A stretch of DNA of 5,607 nt, taken from positions 1-5,607 of the forward strand of contig DMWH01000010.1 of NCBI GenBank assembly GCA_003483345.1. Direction: 5' to 3'. Numbering within the stretch: the first letter of the stretch is position 1; each line of letters starts with the position of its first letter. The notes beneath the pieces are model-generated. The model was given only the letters and a program-made list of their open reading frames with translations, made no database searches and had not been told where the DNA came from. Below are positions 5,540 to 5,607 of the stretch, in pieces. The stretch comes from Clostridiales bacterium. Lineage in GTDB: Bacteria > Bacillota > Clostridia > Tissierellales > Sedimentibacteraceae. The position numbers and the translations under genes were made by a program.

Positions 5540-5599
5540 TATAATGAATGCAAACAATGAAGCAAAAGCTCTGGCTTTTGCACTGATGCATTCATTGTA
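5540..5599. repeat. Nested inverted repeat with alternative pairing
   Basis: The outer arms AATGAATGCA (5543-5552) and TGCATTCATT (5587-5596) are perfectly complementary, and three more pairs, one of them T-G, extend them to 5540 and 5599. The inner arms GCAAAAGC (5562-5569) and GCTTTTGC (5574-5581) form a perfect eight-base stem around the four-base loop TCTG. A second copy of the left outer arm, ACAATGAAGC (5554-5563), can pair instead with GCATTCATTGT (5588-5598) with one bulged base. Neither side has a clean T-run; read on the minus strand the inner stem is followed by TTCATTGTTT, so a weak terminator for a gene beyond the right edge is possible. Between this element and the FUSC start I see only the promoter at 5499-5471. 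Confidence 0.6.
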
Positions 5600-5607
5600 T
5601 CGGTGTG

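Noticed and set aside
5538..5566. A second TATAAT on the minus strand at 5543-5538 as a promoter
   Set aside because: No acceptable -35 lies 16 to 18 bases upstream (TTTGCT or TTGCTT), and the promoter at 5499-5471 is much better.
5544..5607. Plus-strand frame from ATG at 5544 open to the window edge, and an 18-codon minus-strand frame over the same palindrome
   Set aside because: Neither has a ribosome site, both run through the inverted repeat, and the sequence composition follows the repeat rather than a protein.

Overview
The window reads as a chromosomal piece of an AT-rich, spore-forming Firmicute, most likely a member of the Clostridia. The evidence is the low GC content, strong AGGAGG-type ribosome sites, GTG starts, a BofA-family sporulation protein, and a gene order close to the Bacillus subtilis bofA-yaaO-tmk-yaaQ-holB-yaaT block. 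I cannot name a genus from the sequence alone. Every gene I can support lies on the minus strand, so transcription runs from high to low coordinates.

Layout in the direction of transcription. At 5607-5540 there is a nested inverted repeat without a supported gene. At 5499-5471 is a good vegetative promoter, followed by a short FUSC/aromatic-acid-exporter-type membrane protein (5424-4900). Next comes a gap with a possible sporulation (SigE-like) promoter and a small inverted repeat, then bofA (4799-4530). A near-consensus SigA promoter (4513-4485) follows. It reads into a 41-residue single-pass membrane peptide (4460-4335), a 65-base leader, a PLP-dependent Orn/Lys/Arg decarboxylase family protein (4269-2824), thymidylate kinase tmk (2842-2234), the cyclic-di-AMP receptor darA (2223-1891), the clamp-loader subunit delta prime holB (1880-909) and the Y-complex protein ricT (912-22). 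From the decarboxylase onwards the genes overlap or are 10 bases apart, so they look like one tightly coupled operon.

Together the operon mixes DNA replication (dTTP supply by Tmk, clamp loading by HolB), second-messenger sensing (DarA), mRNA-processing and developmental control (RicT) and a probable polyamine-pathway or related decarboxylase. The bofA gene appears to be transcriptionally separable from it: a SigE-like promoter candidate lies before bofA and a vegetative promoter lies after it. Compared with B. subtilis, csfB (gin), xpaC and yaaN are not between bofA and the decarboxylase, and yaaR is not between darA and holB. The csfB position holds the unrecognised 41-residue membrane peptide.

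No tRNA, rRNA, CRISPR array, insertion sequence or phage gene was seen. The least explained parts are the 41-residue peptide with its own promoter, the decarboxylase leader, the nested palindrome near the right edge, and the FUSC gene beside bofA. I see no sign of a large undescribed system; most of the window is conserved core genome.
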